Shown here: positions 1-12,743 of the stretch, piece after piece | How positions within the stretch are numbered: position 1 is the stretch's first letter | Layout of the letters: the number at the start of each line of letters is the position of its first letter | Source of the DNA: Paragordius varius | Taxonomy: Eukaryota > Nematomorpha | NCBI GenBank assembly: GCA_964247055.1 | Contig: OZ176052.1 | Location: 12,586,001 to 12,650,000 of the forward strand | Direction: 5' to 3' | Length of the DNA: 64,000 nt | The notes under the pieces: generated by a model | Database searches by the model: none | Seen by the model: the letters and a program-made list of their open reading frames with translations, nothing else | Told to the model about the DNA's origin: nothing | Position numbers and translations under genes: made by a program

Positions 1-413
1 CTGATTAGGTGGGCCAGTAATTATAAGTTTAAATCTAATTTAACATTTAAAGTTAAAACATATTAACTATAATAATGAACGCATATCCAAAATCAAAATT
101 TTTTCGTTAAATAAATTTATATATTTTATAGTAAATTAATTTTCTATTATAATGGTTGCCTTTATAACAAGAATAATGAAGAACCGACATAGTATGTTTT
201 TGCTTTTTTCGTTTAATGTGTATGTTCTCTGTATAGAATTAAAAACCAAAAATGATTGAAAACATCCATACTTAATAAACGCATTATTTATATATAATGA
301 TAAGAAATTACACCATTTAATGAGGCTAAAATTAAATTCTCATAAAAGATTACAGGTTTACATTTTTGAGATCGTATAAGTTTTTATAAGTTGAAATGCA
401 TCAAAATTTAAAA
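1..413. other. AT-rich intergenic flank, no gene seen
   Basis: No open frame, repeat or RNA gene that I can recognise. This is the downstream flank of the minus-strand receptor gene that ends at 414. Confidence 0.6.
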
Positions 414-1832
414 CTATTTATCGAAAAAACGTTTAAACACTTTGTTGACCATAATTCTGTAATAAGGGTTGAACATGTAAGTAAAGTAAAATGTGCACGT
501 GATGTATACGTATTCAAGGAATGAAAAAAAGAGAAACCATTTCGACATACTGGATCGTACCATCCATTGAGATATAAAATCCCAAATCATTTGAATAATA
601 GATAAAGGTAATATGAGTAAAATGAATTCTACAGTCAATATAATCAATGTACGGATTTGTTCTTTGTTGATCAATTCTTTCCGACGATACAGTACATTTT
701 TTGTAAGATCAATTCTACTGTGAGTAATCTGTGGTTGATTTAAAACTGAGATTTGGGACGTAAATTTTTTACTAAGTTGTGTGTCATTTGGTAGCCTTTC
801 ATTAACCGGAAACAAGGTATGTGCTGATAAAGTTCTTCCACCCTTATTTTGATGTTTGGGGACCACACTTTGGTTTTTACGAACTACGGTGTCATACGTA
901 ATTAAATAGGAATTTAATATTTTACGGCTGTTTTTAATTAATATACATTTGCATATTATGATACCAAGGAATGGCAAGATACGTAAAAATACTTCCCTAC
1001 TAATTTCATACGTTGTATACAACTTTTGTAATATAGGGCGCGTCTTTGGTATAACTAGAGGGCTTAATATCCAGAGGTATACACCTTCGCTTGTAATTTC
1101 TGGAGGAGGAATAATGGAATGATGATTGTTTAAACTTTCTTTCTTAAGGTGCTCATCAAAACATATCAAGTATCTTTTATGATCTAACCAAAAATATATG
1201 GGTAAGGACCAAAGGAAAACACTGATTGACAAAATCCAAATAGCTAATCGTACGCGTTTCTTAGTGACTAGATAAACGTATCGATATGGGTATTGTATTG
1301 CAAGGAATTGATTTAAAAAGACCAATATATACATCATGAATCCTATATTCACTAACGCTTTGTTCATGATATAATGAATGTGAGCCAAATAAAAGACCCA
1401 ACCCTTTCGTCCCCAAATGGGATTGTAATTGGCCTTTCCCCACATCCTCAAAACTGGTGCAGGGATCATTAGCAAAGTGTTTACCAAATTCACGGCATAA
1501 AAAAGTCTTAAAAGGTGTTGATTAACATTTAACTTTGCATGTGCGGTACCATATTTCTTTTTGTGGTGAACATGTTCAGAGGTTTTGTCAGTTTTACTAA
1601 TAATATTGGATGTTGAGCTTTTTTTATGTTTATTGATAATTCTGTTTGATGTTAAAGCAATTCCAATCGAATTCCCTACCAAACCCAGGGCCAAAAGGAA
1701 AACGAAAGCGTAACTATTGACTAACATAAAATGATCATCTAAATAGAGATCGATGTAACTAAAAGTTGTACAATTTTGTGTTTTGGGTAAAACTGTAGCG
1801 GGTAACGTTTTGAAGATTTTTAATTGAATCAT
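414..1832 (-). CDS. Rhodopsin-like (class A) GPCR, orphan, intronless
   Basis: A single open frame of 472 codons. The start is the first ATG, followed by a short extracellular head and TM1 (FVFLLALGLVGNSIGIAL, with the GN of class A TM1). Hydrophobic segments follow for TM2 to TM5. A long basic intracellular loop 3 of roughly 90 residues precedes TM6 (RTLIILTVEFILLILPLSI). TM7 ends in FNPYYR, matching the NPxxY motif. The DRY position after TM3 reads NQF (FLNQFLAIQYPYRY), so the usual charged triad is missing. It is paralogous to the receptor at 16919-20363: both share NxIWGRxGWxFYLAHxHYI, GVYLW and the whole TM6-TM7 block. That paralog has an intron exactly where this gene reads EQ-IRT without interruption. 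The ligand is unknown; a peptide or chemosensory receptor is possible, but nothing here decides it. Confidence 0.72.
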   Translation of the reverse strand: MIQLKIFKTLPATVLPKTQNCTTFSYIDLYLDDHFMLVNSYAFVFLLALGLVGNSIGIALTSNRIINKHKKSSTSNIISKTDKTSEHVHHKKKYGTAHAKLNVNQHLLRLFYAVNLVNTLLMIPAPVLRMWGKANYNPIWGRKGWVFYLAHIHYIMNKALVNIGFMMYILVFLNQFLAIQYPYRYVYLVTKKRVRLAIWILSISVFLWSLPIYFWLDHKRYLICFDEHLKKESLNNHHSIIPPPEITSEGVYLWILSPLVIPKTRPILQKLYTTYEISREVFLRILPFLGIIICKCILIKNSRKILNSYLITYDTVVRKNQSVVPKHQNKGGRTLSAHTLFPVNERLPNDTQLSKKFTSQISVLNQPQITHSRIDLTKNVLYRRKELINKEQIRTLIILTVEFILLILPLSIIQMIWDFISQWMVRSSMSKWFLFFSFLEYVYITCTFYFTYMFNPYYRIMVNKVFKRFFDK

Positions 1833-4800
1833 AGTTTAAGGCTTCAATATATGGTAAAAATTATCTTAATTTTGAGATATGTATGTTTAATTATTTATAA
1901 TAACGCACAAAGTAAATATTTCGATTGGAGCACAAAAAAATTAATAAGTTAAGTGTTTTTATATAAAATATTTTTAATTATCCCTAAAAGCTTTTTTAAT
2001 ATTGGTAAAAGTTAATCAATTTAATTTATGCAAGTAAATATCCTACTGGGAAGTTTAATTATAATTTGTCATTAAAAACAACTAGTATTTACTAGTTTAA
2101 AATATGTCGGCAAAAAAGGCATAATCAATTTTTCAACCATATTTAATTTTAGGCACACAGATTTATAAAATTTTTGACATTTAAAAAATTTATATTTATT
2201 TTAAAGCATAAATAAGGTCAATAAACAGATATGAGCCCATATTTATTCTATTTTAATTTTTATGGAAGTATTGTCAACCAACCACATACCTACAATAACA
2301 TACAATACAATAAAAACTCTAATAATGACACTCTAAATAAAGTTTTTCAAAAAAAAGGTAATAAAGTTGTCACCAAACAAATGACTGTCGCAATATGTTA
2401 TTTCAACTATTATTATTTTATATTATGGATAAAAATATTTTATGCTTCAAGACATAACTAATTTTTAAGTTGAAAATTATTTCATTTAATATATTATTTT
2501 AAAGATGTTTGGGGGTAGTGAAAACTTTTAATGTAAATGACCGTTAGATAAAGTATGTAAAATATTTTATTTTTGGCCATCTCCTATCATTTTTTGGGAA
2601 ATATTATTTTAACATGGTAAAACCCCAAGAGTTTTTTAAGTTTATTTTGCATATTATCATAAATATTAAGACGGTTATTTTGGTTGATAACACAAAAATA
2701 ATGAGTTATTTTTTAAAGTATATATATATGTTTTGTTAGATTAATTTTTAAATTAAAAATTGTTTTTCGCTTAAATGCGCACTTTGTTTGTTTTGGGTGA
2801 AAATTACAAAAATATTAATTGAAATGAAAAATGTGCCGAAAATAAATTACATATAATGCGCTATTACATTATTTTTTTCGCTATAAGTATAATTTGGTTT
2901 ATACCATGAAAAATAATTATAAATATATTTCAATAATTATAAAAACCCTAGTTTTAAGTAATGCATTGAGGACCTCGATTGACTGCAGAAACCAGCCATT
3001 TTATATGTGCATATTATTAAAAAATAAAAGCGAATCTAAACTAATATAATTAAAGAAATCAGTGAGCCAATTTATATATTACATATTTTAAATTGACCGC
3101 TTAGTAAACTTTACTAAAAATTGTTAATCAAACTAAATGGTCACAATATTTTTTAGTAAAAAAAACAACTTAACAGATAATAATGGTATTTTTGAGTATA
3201 TTAATGCACGTTATCCCTTTTGTGTAGTGTTACCAAACACGGCTCAAAAAATAATTCAAAATTGAAACGTTTTATAAACCCTTAAGGGAAATCATAGGCT
3301 AAAGAACCATATAGAGGCACTTATACAGTATATACATTGCTAGAAAGTTATTAATTATTGCCAAATAGTAAATACAACAAAGGGCAGTATTATTGGCTGA
3401 TAATATTAAAAAGTTAAAAAAATGACTCTAAGCCTATAATACTTCCCTTTGTTGCTATTTGGCAATAAAAAATAACTTTCTATCAATGTATACTTACTCA
3501 AACTGTAATTTTTCACCAAAATATCTAGCAATATTTTTATGTTTATAAACTCAATGTAAATATAACTTTGTTATGATAAGCTAGATCACAACCATATAAT
3601 AAAAAATTCTTTTAACGCATTATCTATTGACTCGAATCTTAATACTTTATTTGGCACAATTTTCCAAATTGATTGGACCTAAATTTAAATAATCACCATT
3701 ATTAAAAAATTGCGTAAATTTTACGGTTAATCAGCCCGGTAAGGTAGGGTTTAAAACTTCAAACATTTAACCTTTTCGGCGCGGCGGATTTCGATAGACA
3801 CCTTAACCGCTTTAAATGGTTAATCATAATTTTTAAAATATAAAATGATCAGAAGTATAATAAAATAACACCATATTATTTCACGAAATAGCAACCATTT
3901 ATATAAAACCTACAAGACCCTTAAAAATGTCAAAGTTTATGTCTGGCGTATTGATGTGAAAAAACCCATTAGAGTCATTTGTTATATTCGAACCTATAAA
4001 TAACATACAAAAACTAAAAAGTTTTGTACTTTTAATCATAAAAAAATGTACTAAAACAACTCAATGACTATTTTTGTAATGACTTAAAATTACACCGTAC
4101 GTCTGCGTATTATTTGTTTTATACTACCTACCCTGCGAAAGTACAAAGAGAATTTTCATAGCTTAGTTTTGACAAATTCATTTGTATAATTGAATGACAA
4201 TAAAACTTAAAGAACTCTACTTTGCTTCACCAATGTTTTCCCAATAAAAGTTTTTAACATGTCTTTTTATGTAAGACACACATAAATACATTACATTTTT
4301 TAGTACATCTTGACTCCAAAGTTCATTCTAATCGGTTTGATTTTAAAATGTACAAAAATCTTCCAGGGGGTTGATAAAATTATATTGAATTTGAATGAAC
4401 AATTTTATAAGGAGTACTCTAATGGAACATTTTTATATTATAAACTTAGAATCCTAATAATTTCATTCACAGTAACGTATGGCTTAAAAAAGTTTATTCA
4501 TAATTAAAGTAATAACGTTGAATGAAACATACGAAAAAAAATTGTTTAATTTCAACCGTTTGTTGTTTCTTTTTTATACACTACTGTATGAACAAAGTAG
4601 ATATGAGACAATTAATATTAAGTAACAATTTAATATGATGCGACAGTTTAAAATAAAATTTATTACCTTATAATTAATTTATATATATATAATAATATTT
4701 TATTACTTTATTATATTTTAATTATACTATTTTCATTATGAAAACCTTGTTGTCGTTTAAATGCATTATAAGTTATATCAAGTTGACACATTTTATTTAA

Positions 4801-5621
4801 TTTAATAACTTAATTTAACGCTATTTAGGTTTATTACTTAACTGATGTTTTCATATTTTTAGGTTAACTTCGTATCGTGTTATTGAGGTAAAATACATAT
4901 AAAAGCCATTACTAAAGATTAAAAAATGCAATTTTAGATTTCTATTATAGACTCAATAGGTATTAATATTGTAATCCATTACCCGAAATAAATTTTTTGG
5001 ATGTTGTTACAGCTTTTTTCGATATTCTTTTAAAAATGGAGTACCACTTCATTATTTTATCAATAAGGTTATAAAAACATTTAAACACTCCATGTATACC
5101 GATATATTAAGCTTATTACAGAAAAAATGGGGTTTTAGGGGAATCTCTATAGTAATTATCGAAAAATGTTTATGTAAAAATTCGAAAATTAGGATAAATT
5201 AAGCTAATTTGTATATAAGCGAATATTGTTAAATTTAGCTTTGCCTTTCACTGTTTAAAGCTTTTTAGTTTTTATATATTTTACCAGGATAATGATTAAA
5301 CCCATATTTTTGGAAGCTCATGACTGACTCTTTCTAAAAATTTGAGTCTAAAACGCCATTTTGATTGGAACTCGACGAACAGTCGTAATAAACCCGGTTT
5401 TAAACAGCTGATATTTTGTTGTAATTTAGATTTGAAAATTTAAATTATATATTTTTTAAATGACATTATTTTCATCATTTCTTCCATTGAAAATAAGATT
5501 CCATTGTAAATTAAAATGTTAAAACTTAAAATAAGTGTTAAAATTTGGGTAATTACGGTTTATTATATTATATTGCTGAAATGGTTTATTAACATGAAAC
5601 TCCATAACGCATTATCTAAAC
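1833..5621. other. Intergenic DNA, no gene recognised
   Basis: AT-rich sequence with only short chance frames (for example at 2231-2461 and 4310-4507) that show no family resemblance. The one structured item is the foldback at 3327-3494, listed separately. A small GC-richer patch near 3735-3810 has no assignable identity. Confidence 0.5.
3327..3494. repeat. Foldback/MITE-like hairpin
   Basis: The two halves are inverted copies. The left arm runs GTATATACATTGCTAGAAAG and on through GCCAAATAG and ACAACAAAGGG. The right arm read backwards gives GTATACATTGATAGAAAG, GCCAAATAG and CAACAAAGGG. The arms are about 70 bp with few mismatches and a short loop. The size and structure fit a foldback or very small non-autonomous DNA transposon. 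No second copy was noticed in this window. Confidence 0.6.
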
Positions 5622-5884
5622 CAGGTGTGTGTCCAACACAAATGGCTTCGTGGGCCGCACGAAATATATATGGAATTTGTTACATTTTAAACATAAAACT
5701 GTAAAATGCAAACAATATAACAAATTTTACTAGTTTTTGCCAATCGGACTTATTTAGGAAAATTATTTAAGAAATATCAGTATTAATGAGATTTATGAGC
5801 ATATTTTCGCAAATCACAGATTTCCCATTTTTTCGAGGGCCATACAGAAAGTTTAAGAGGGCATTGGAAACCCCCGATCTAAAC
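5614..5884. mobile_element. hAT-like MITE with 8-bp target duplication
   Basis: The 255-bp core (5622-5876) is bounded by a perfect 8-bp direct repeat ATCTAAAC at 5614-5621 and 5877-5884. The left end is CAGGTGTGTGTCCAACAC and the right end read backwards is CGGGGGTTTCCAATGCC, which are imperfect terminal inverted repeats. The CAGGnGTGTCC-type terminus and 8-bp duplication are hallmarks of the hAT superfamily. Similar left ends occur near 36585, 56795 and 60513. Confidence 0.72.
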
Positions 5885-8311
5885 CCAATAAATGAACCCC
5901 TAAGGTTATGACCGGCAGTTTTCCATACTATAGGGGTTAATGTATTTAAATAAAAATATAAATAATACCTATTCTATTGCCAACAAATTTTTGTGAAAGA
6001 TTAAGAAAGCATCTTTTTATGCAACTGAATATTTTTTTATAACCTGTAATTTATTAAATGTAACATTTATATATTTTTATTATCATTTTACTATTTATAT
6101 ATTTCAATGAACTGAGAAGAAAATGCCTGTATGTGATGTTTAGATAAAACAATTGACTTAAACGGTGCCGACTTGCCGTATTCTCTGTTGCACACGTATT
6201 TATTTAAAAGGCAAAAGATAAAAGTATCATAATGTTATCTAAATTAAATTGAAACAACAAACTAATACTACATAGGTGAAAATGTTTATTTCTAAAATTT
6301 AGATTATATTTTGTGCAAGGTTGTAAGGTTTAATAAAAGGGATTTAAATTATCCAAAAAATATATATATATATGTTCCTTAACATTGACATTGTTTTCAT
6401 GATCTGCCCCGCCCTATAATTTTAATTTCATTTCACCAAATTAATTTTCAGTGTGCAAAAGTTTTTATTTTAAAATATGTAACATGGTATGGGATTAGTA
6501 TTAATTTCTATAAAATCGAAAATTTAAAATTATTTAAAATAAAAAACACACAAAAAATTGGTTTTAAACTTATAGAAAACATATATTTTCCACATTTTCC
6601 ATTTGAACAAAGACATGTGTCTCTTTAATAAAATTGTTAAACATTGAAAAAAATATATATGATAATTAGTGAAAGTTTTCATAAAAAGGTAAATTATTGT
6701 TCATTTAAATACAATTTAATAATTTAATTTGTTAAATAATTTAGAAATGTGTCATACATTTAATCCTAACATACTGACCTTAATATTAGATTGCGTGTGA
6801 AGTCAAATATTTCAATAGTAATCAAATTATGTAGAAAAGAGGGAAGTATACAAAAATTTATGAGAAATATTTTCAAGTTTGTATTCAAATTAATTTTTCC
6901 AACTATTTTAAATTGTCATTGCTTAAAGACCATTAACCTTACAATTCAATCATGATAAAATATAATAGAGTAAATGCGTAAGTTAAAGAAAAAAAGTTTC
7001 AAATTTCATGTGTACTTTATCGGTAAAACGTATTATTAGCAATAACGCTAGTATTTATGTTTCCTCAAATCACTTTGCTAAAACAACATACTAACTAATA
7101 TAAAAAAGCGTTTATAAAAATTTTGTTTAACATTTCTAAAGCAGGTCCTTGTCCCCGCGCTTACCTATTATTCCCCCGCGTAAAATATTTGATTTCAAAG
7201 CCATCTATTATTAAAGTTTAAACAATTTTTATATGACATGTGTTTGGAGGTAAATATATTTTAACATTTTTGGTCATTAATCTTAATTTATTTATTTATT
7301 TGCTAAAGCGTTGTCGGTATTTTAGCATGTTTCCTTTAATTTGTTCTTATGTTGCGCATTAATCAAAATTTATTAGTCTGCATAATTTATTACATTTAAT
7401 GCATAGGTGGCTGTTCCATTTGCATATTTATTTAACGAGGTGGTCTCTTTAAGTAAATGTAATTGATTGTCTAATGTGAAGCATAGCTTTTTCATGAGTT
7501 AGTACACGATTCGATTATTTAATTAGTTTAAACCAATTTATATAAACAATTTATTTAAATGTTTTCTATTCGATTGAACTAAATTTGTTAATATTTTATA
7601 TATTTTCTGAGTTTATTAAATACAGAGTAAAAGGGATTGATTAATGTTTAAAGCTAAATAAGAGAGTTACTTAATCAAACACTCTTTATAGTTTATATTG
7701 AAAGAAAAAAAAATATGGAAATAAAGACGTGTTGATTATACTATAAAGGTGAATCCTTTTAATATTTTTACGATGACATCAAAACTAATATTTTGTTTTC
7801 ATGTAAATTTATTTATTTATTTTCATAATTAAAGGTAAAAATTGTAAAAAGTGAGAATATTCAAACACAATGTGTTACATATAATATATATCCTATTTTC
7901 TAAATAAATGAAAAACATAAAACTATTTTTTTTGTTACCTTAGTAGTATTTTTTTATGCATACCTACAACACAACACGATACAACACAACTAACAATAAA
8001 TCAAATCTCGCAACATCATTTTTACCTTTTTTTTCGTTCCATATAATTTGTATTTTTAATACAATTTTTTGTTAATCCAAAATATATTAAATAGTTGACC
8101 AATATCTCGTAATTTCGTATAAAATGCAATATTTTTATGTCGATATTCCTAGTAAAATACATGAAAAACTTAGCGGAAAAAATGGTCACTCAGAATCAAA
8201 GATATTTTAACAAATCCATGAAAGGAATTATTCATCTGTGGTAAAAATTAAAATCAAAATCCATTCGAAATTACATTATTTTATATTATAAAATCTTATA
8301 AAGCAAAATAT
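5885..8311. other. Intergenic DNA upstream of the CABIT gene, no gene recognised
   Basis: AT-rich, with no convincing frame. A short C-rich patch near 7141-7190 stands out against its surroundings but has no recognisable identity. Any promoter or 5' untranslated exon of the gene starting at 8312 would lie here; none can be called from sequence. Confidence 0.45.
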
Positions 8312-11300
8312 ATGTTACACCCAGGAGATGTAATTCGGTTAACCGATGTTGCCGAATATGTTTCGGAAAATGAAGAAAATATACGTGTTCCCGGAGGAAG
8401 GAGAAGTCTTAATCCGTTAAAATTACCGTGTCTTGTAAAGGTTATTCGCATACCAAAAAGATATTTTGATCAATCGATGCAACATTACAGCGATGATCAT
8501 TTATATGGGATTATTGAGTCCATTCATCCCAAATACAAAATTTGGGTAGAATCAAAACCCAACGAAGAAGTACTATCAAGGAAAAGGGATATTAATTTCA
8601 ATAAAAACTATCCACATTCTCCACCATCGCCTTCCATGCGTGACAAATATTTGGTGTACGGGCGAAATGGACAACAAAATAACACAAATTTCAACATTAA
8701 TAACACTCAACAATTATTTGATAAAAATTTGATTGGTATTGAGGATTTACAAGCTTGGTACGAATTGCTATCAGAAGATGGTCAAGCTGCCCCAGGATAT
8801 CAAAGCATTAAAAGTTTGGTTCAAGAGAAGCGCCCAGATCAATTTATGTGTCGCACAAAAGTTACGGCTTATAAGATGACCGCGGCAGATAATATGACTC
8901 CTCACAAATTGTTGGTAAAAACTTTTCATCCTGGAACAGTGTTTACTATTCGGTATGACACTAAAACAAGCAACGCCACAATAATAAATGATGAATTAAC
9001 ATTGCTCATACAAAGTTACAAAGAGAATGTCATGCCTCTCGGGGTCGCGACTAATTATTTTCGCAACTCAAGTCACCATTTTACACATAACAAAAATGAT
9101 ATCAGCAAAAAACCACAATACCTTAGAGTTACAATAATGTGTACCGAGTCAGATAACTTTGATGGATCGATTTGGCATATCCCGTTCGGTACTAAAGGAT
9201 ACTTTAGCCCTGTAGCTAAAAGAGAAAATATATCAGGTGTACATAAACTCACTGATCTATTGGTAAAATTTCAAATGCCATTGAAAGTGAGATTACTGTA
9301 TTACACCAATCATAGCAACACATTAAATTCTGTGTATGGGATGCCTTTTCCCCCGAATTCCGTGATCCGACTCCTAAAAATGGAAAAAGAATACGAGTTT
9401 TGTATTTATTTCATTGGGACCGATTCTATCAAACGCATTACATTACCCTACCAATGTGCTAAACGAGTATACATTTTACCAAAGATTGATACCCAAAATT
9501 TGATTGAAAGTGCTCACTTGAACCCAACCCTAAAAGAATGTCTTCAGGTATTGGTGCTTCAACACAAAATGCGTATCAAAAGTCTCAGTGATTCTCAAAT
9601 AGGTTGTGATAATACATTATCAACCAAAATTAGCGGCAAACCAGATTCGGATAAAATAAAGATGAACAACACTAAACGATTAAGGAGAAAGTTAATTTTT
9701 TATTATGTTAGCATTTTAAGTTTTTTTCACAATCCATAACACATATAGATTTTTTCTTCTAAGTTTGTCCAGCTTGAAGTTTTTTAAACTTAGAATCAAA
9801 ATTATTTTGAATAATGTTTACTTTTAAAATCAGTAAGCGATGTGATCCGTGAGATACCTATCACAATATATCATAAAATTATTTGAAAAGCCTTACGTAA
9901 GAAGTGTAGATAAGTATTATCTGATAGAAATTTGAAATCCTACAGTGGTCAATAACACGGACATGTCTGATTTTTTAAAATGATTACCTCAGCTCTTACT
10001 ATTAATTCCTAGTTTTTGCCTCAAAACGCCTAATTTAATCATAATAATATTTCATTAATACCAATAAAACAAATTATAATACACCTCTGAAAAAAATTTT
10101 AATTATAAAAATTACATTATTTGTACATTTTGGGCAAATTGTATTTAAGACTATCTATATGTAATTGATAAGGTATTTAAATCAAAATCGCTTTAAATAT
10201 ACTTTATTATACATACATATCCTAAATTTGACTCTACAATTAGCTTTGACTGTTATATTAAAAATGATTATATGTTAATATGTATTCAGGAATTCATAAT
10301 TAACACCCTGATTCAAATTGGGGTATCCAAATACCTTAGACAATATATAAGTTGATATAAAAACTACTGATATAAACGTTCCCGTTTTAAATTTATCCTT
10401 CTATCCTCATAGAAACTATATAAAAACACCGACATATCTCAATAAAATTTAGTACAAAATAGTTCCATATCAAACTACTTCGACGCCATTTTTTTCAAAA
10501 AATTAATTTAATTTTTAAGCCAAGATTATAGTTTTTTTATTTATAACACATCAAACTTGGTAGAAACAGAAAAAACGGTTTATTTTGTACTATTTTTTAT
10601 TCTGCTAATGCAGACATGTCAAATCGAGTAAATTTTTACCTTTGGGTTTTACCTTAAAATAAGTGATATCAAGTATTTTTGAAAGAATTTTTTTTTATAG
10701 TTCGGTTCATTAATGTTATATAAGTGCAAACTGTTGCTATGGTTTCGATTCTGTATATATTTCTGAAGTATTTAATTTTTAACAGGCCTAGGGTATCTAA
10801 CTACCCCGATTTGAATCGAATGACTGAAAAGAATGTGTTGTATCCAAGTGTTAATATATTTACTTTTTTCAACACCATTTATCATAATTCTGAGAACCAT
10901 TTAATACATTTTTATATTTTTAGTGGGACATCTCCTTCACATAATTACGACACCTCCAAACGATCTTCTCAAATCTCACCCTTACCATACGATTACTTTT
11001 TCAATTGCTCAAAGCCATTAGGTAGCTCTGAAGATGACATTAGCATGATACATCTTTATACCTCCCTTAAAGCAATGGAAGAAAAGGGAGACATAGCCAT
11101 GTTTTTATGTCGAATCCTAGGAGAATTGGCCGAAAATGAAAAATCCATTTCATCTGCCTCCAACAAATCAAGTAATTATGGGCATAAGCCTAATTTACAG
11201 TATGCACATTTATGTTGGTTTATTCACCGTACTGTTGGTCAATATGGTTTACAGGAGCGTTTGTTACACTGTGTTTTTCATGAGATAGCTTATGATCAGC

Positions 11301-11317
11301 CTATTCATTCCCATTAA
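8312..11317 (+). CDS. CABIT-domain protein (THEMIS/GAREM-like), two exons
   Basis: Exon 1 is 8312-9690 and exon 2 is 10924-11317. The intron starts GTTAAT and ends TTTTTAG. Phases agree (2 then 1), giving 590 residues. The CABIT signature (hydrophobic-x-C, spacer, hydrophobic-x-[LI]-P, x3, GxF) is seen around residues 272-295 as IMC ... WHIPFGTKGYFSPV, followed by HKLTDLLVKFQMPLKVRLLY. A second, weaker CABIT-like strand set ends ITLPYQCAKRVYILPK near residues 370-390. An ELTLLIQS stretch also matches GAREM (DELTLMGQ). CABIT proteins are animal adaptors linking receptor tyrosine kinases to ERK signalling through Grb2. The C-terminal 130 residues from exon 2 match nothing I know: no SAM domain and no clear Pro-rich Grb2 site. 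The intron carries a TTAA-flanked MITE. The start is the first ATG; an upstream 5' untranslated exon cannot be excluded. Confidence 0.75.
10300..10854. mobile_element. TTAA-flanked MITE (piggyBac-like), copy A
   Basis: The core 10304-10850 is flanked by TTAA on both sides. One end reads CACCCTGATTCAAATTGGGG. The other, read backwards, is CACTTGGATACAACACATTC followed 15 bp later by GATTCAAATCGGGG. Internal sequence (for example the CTTCGACGCCATTTT stretch) matches copies B (58481) and C (59505) in inverse orientation. TTAA target duplications point to the piggyBac type. It lies wholly within the intron of the CABIT gene, 70 bp from the acceptor. Confidence 0.72.
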
Positions 11318-12335
11318 AATTTTTATTTGTTGACAACCTAGTTTTTAAAATATTAAGAGAAAATCGAAATCGAGCAAAAAGTGAAAATTAAGGATAATTA
11401 AGGATAATTCAGATACTATGGTTTTTTTTATCATTTTAGGAGATATTTTCAATATCTATAAAATATCAGTTCAAATGGCTCTTAAAAGGCCGAAAAATTG
11501 TTATGAAAAAAATAATTTTTTTATTTACCAGCTAAACTCACTATTAAAATCTTTCCATATTTAATTCAGTAAAAAAAACTTCTATATCAAAATAAAACTA
11601 AAAAATATTGTTTTATTTTCAATTTTTTGCCATCTGGTTTATGACGGTATAAATAATCTGTTTTATTTTGGAATCTTACATAAGTGGGAGTTATAAAGTA
11701 TAGGTTTATGCAAAATAGGATGTAAACGTAGTTTAAAATCAACCAAATTTCCAGACATATCCCAGTTTGTGTTAAAAAAACTTGTTTGAGGGATTTGTAC
11801 GGATTGTTGGTGGATATTCCATTACTATTGATTCCTATTTTGCATAAATTATATACTTTCCTCCCAGTCATGTAAGATTCCAAAATAAAACAGTATAAAT
11901 TTTTTATAGACTCATAAACCAGATGACAAAAAAATGCAAAAATTAAAAACTACATTTTTTGGTTTTATTTTGATATATAAGCTATTTTTACTGAATAAAA
12001 TATGAATGTTAAAATTATAATAGTGAGTTTAGCTAGTAAATAATTAAAAAAAATATTTCAATATAGTTTCATAAAAAAATTTGTCTTTTAAGTGTGTTAA
12101 AAAAAAATTATTTTTTGAATCCTCTATTATCCTTAATTTTCACTTTTTGCCCGATTTCGATTTTCTCTTAATATTTCAAAAACTAGGTCGTCAACAAATT
12201 AAAATTTTTGGGGCAAATGAATTCCCAGGTCATAAGCTATCTCTTGAAAAAAAATTTTTTGTTAAAAAAATTAACCCTCTTTTTTGCACACAATGTTATA
12301 AAACAAGATTTGTCCATAATCAAATAAACAAAATA
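11225..12335. repeat. Large imperfect palindrome including the CABIT gene 3' end
   Basis: The left arm is about 11225-11729 and the right arm about 11827-12335, with a spacer near 97 bp. Paired landmarks, right arm read backwards, include GAGATAGCTTATGA (the last codons of the CABIT gene), TTTGTTGACxACCTAG, GAGAAAATCGAAATCG, AAAAAGTGAAAATTAAGGAT, CATCTGGTTTATGA, TTTTATTTTGGAATCTTACA and TTTATGCAAAATAGGA. The right arm is a decayed inverted copy of the gene's last roughly 90 coding bases plus its 3' flank. It is therefore an inverted duplication rather than a transposon terminus. Confidence 0.75.
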
Positions 12336-12743
12336 ATATAAGATAGAAAAATATTGTTTAACGACATTTTTTTGTTTTTTTCCATATAATATAGTGGTGG
12401 CAATTGACCATCTATGATGTGAATAAGCCAGTATAAATGTTCCTACTGTATATATGTGGGAATAAATTTAATTTTAAGAATAGGGAGTTTTTTGTTTCGA
12501 AATTTAGTTTATATCGTTATACAGTGATAAAATAATTAATTATTGGATATATTGTCTAATGGTATTAAATAAAAGGTGAGGGCATCGATCTTTTTCAATC
12601 ATCGGAACTTTGATGTGAGGCAACCTGTCTTGTCATAGAAATCTGATAATGTTCTCAGCTCTAAGTTTAACTTGACACTCGCTTTATTGTATCCATTCAT
12701 TTCATTTTAGGCCGCTCACGTTTTTGTTTTTAACTATATGACT

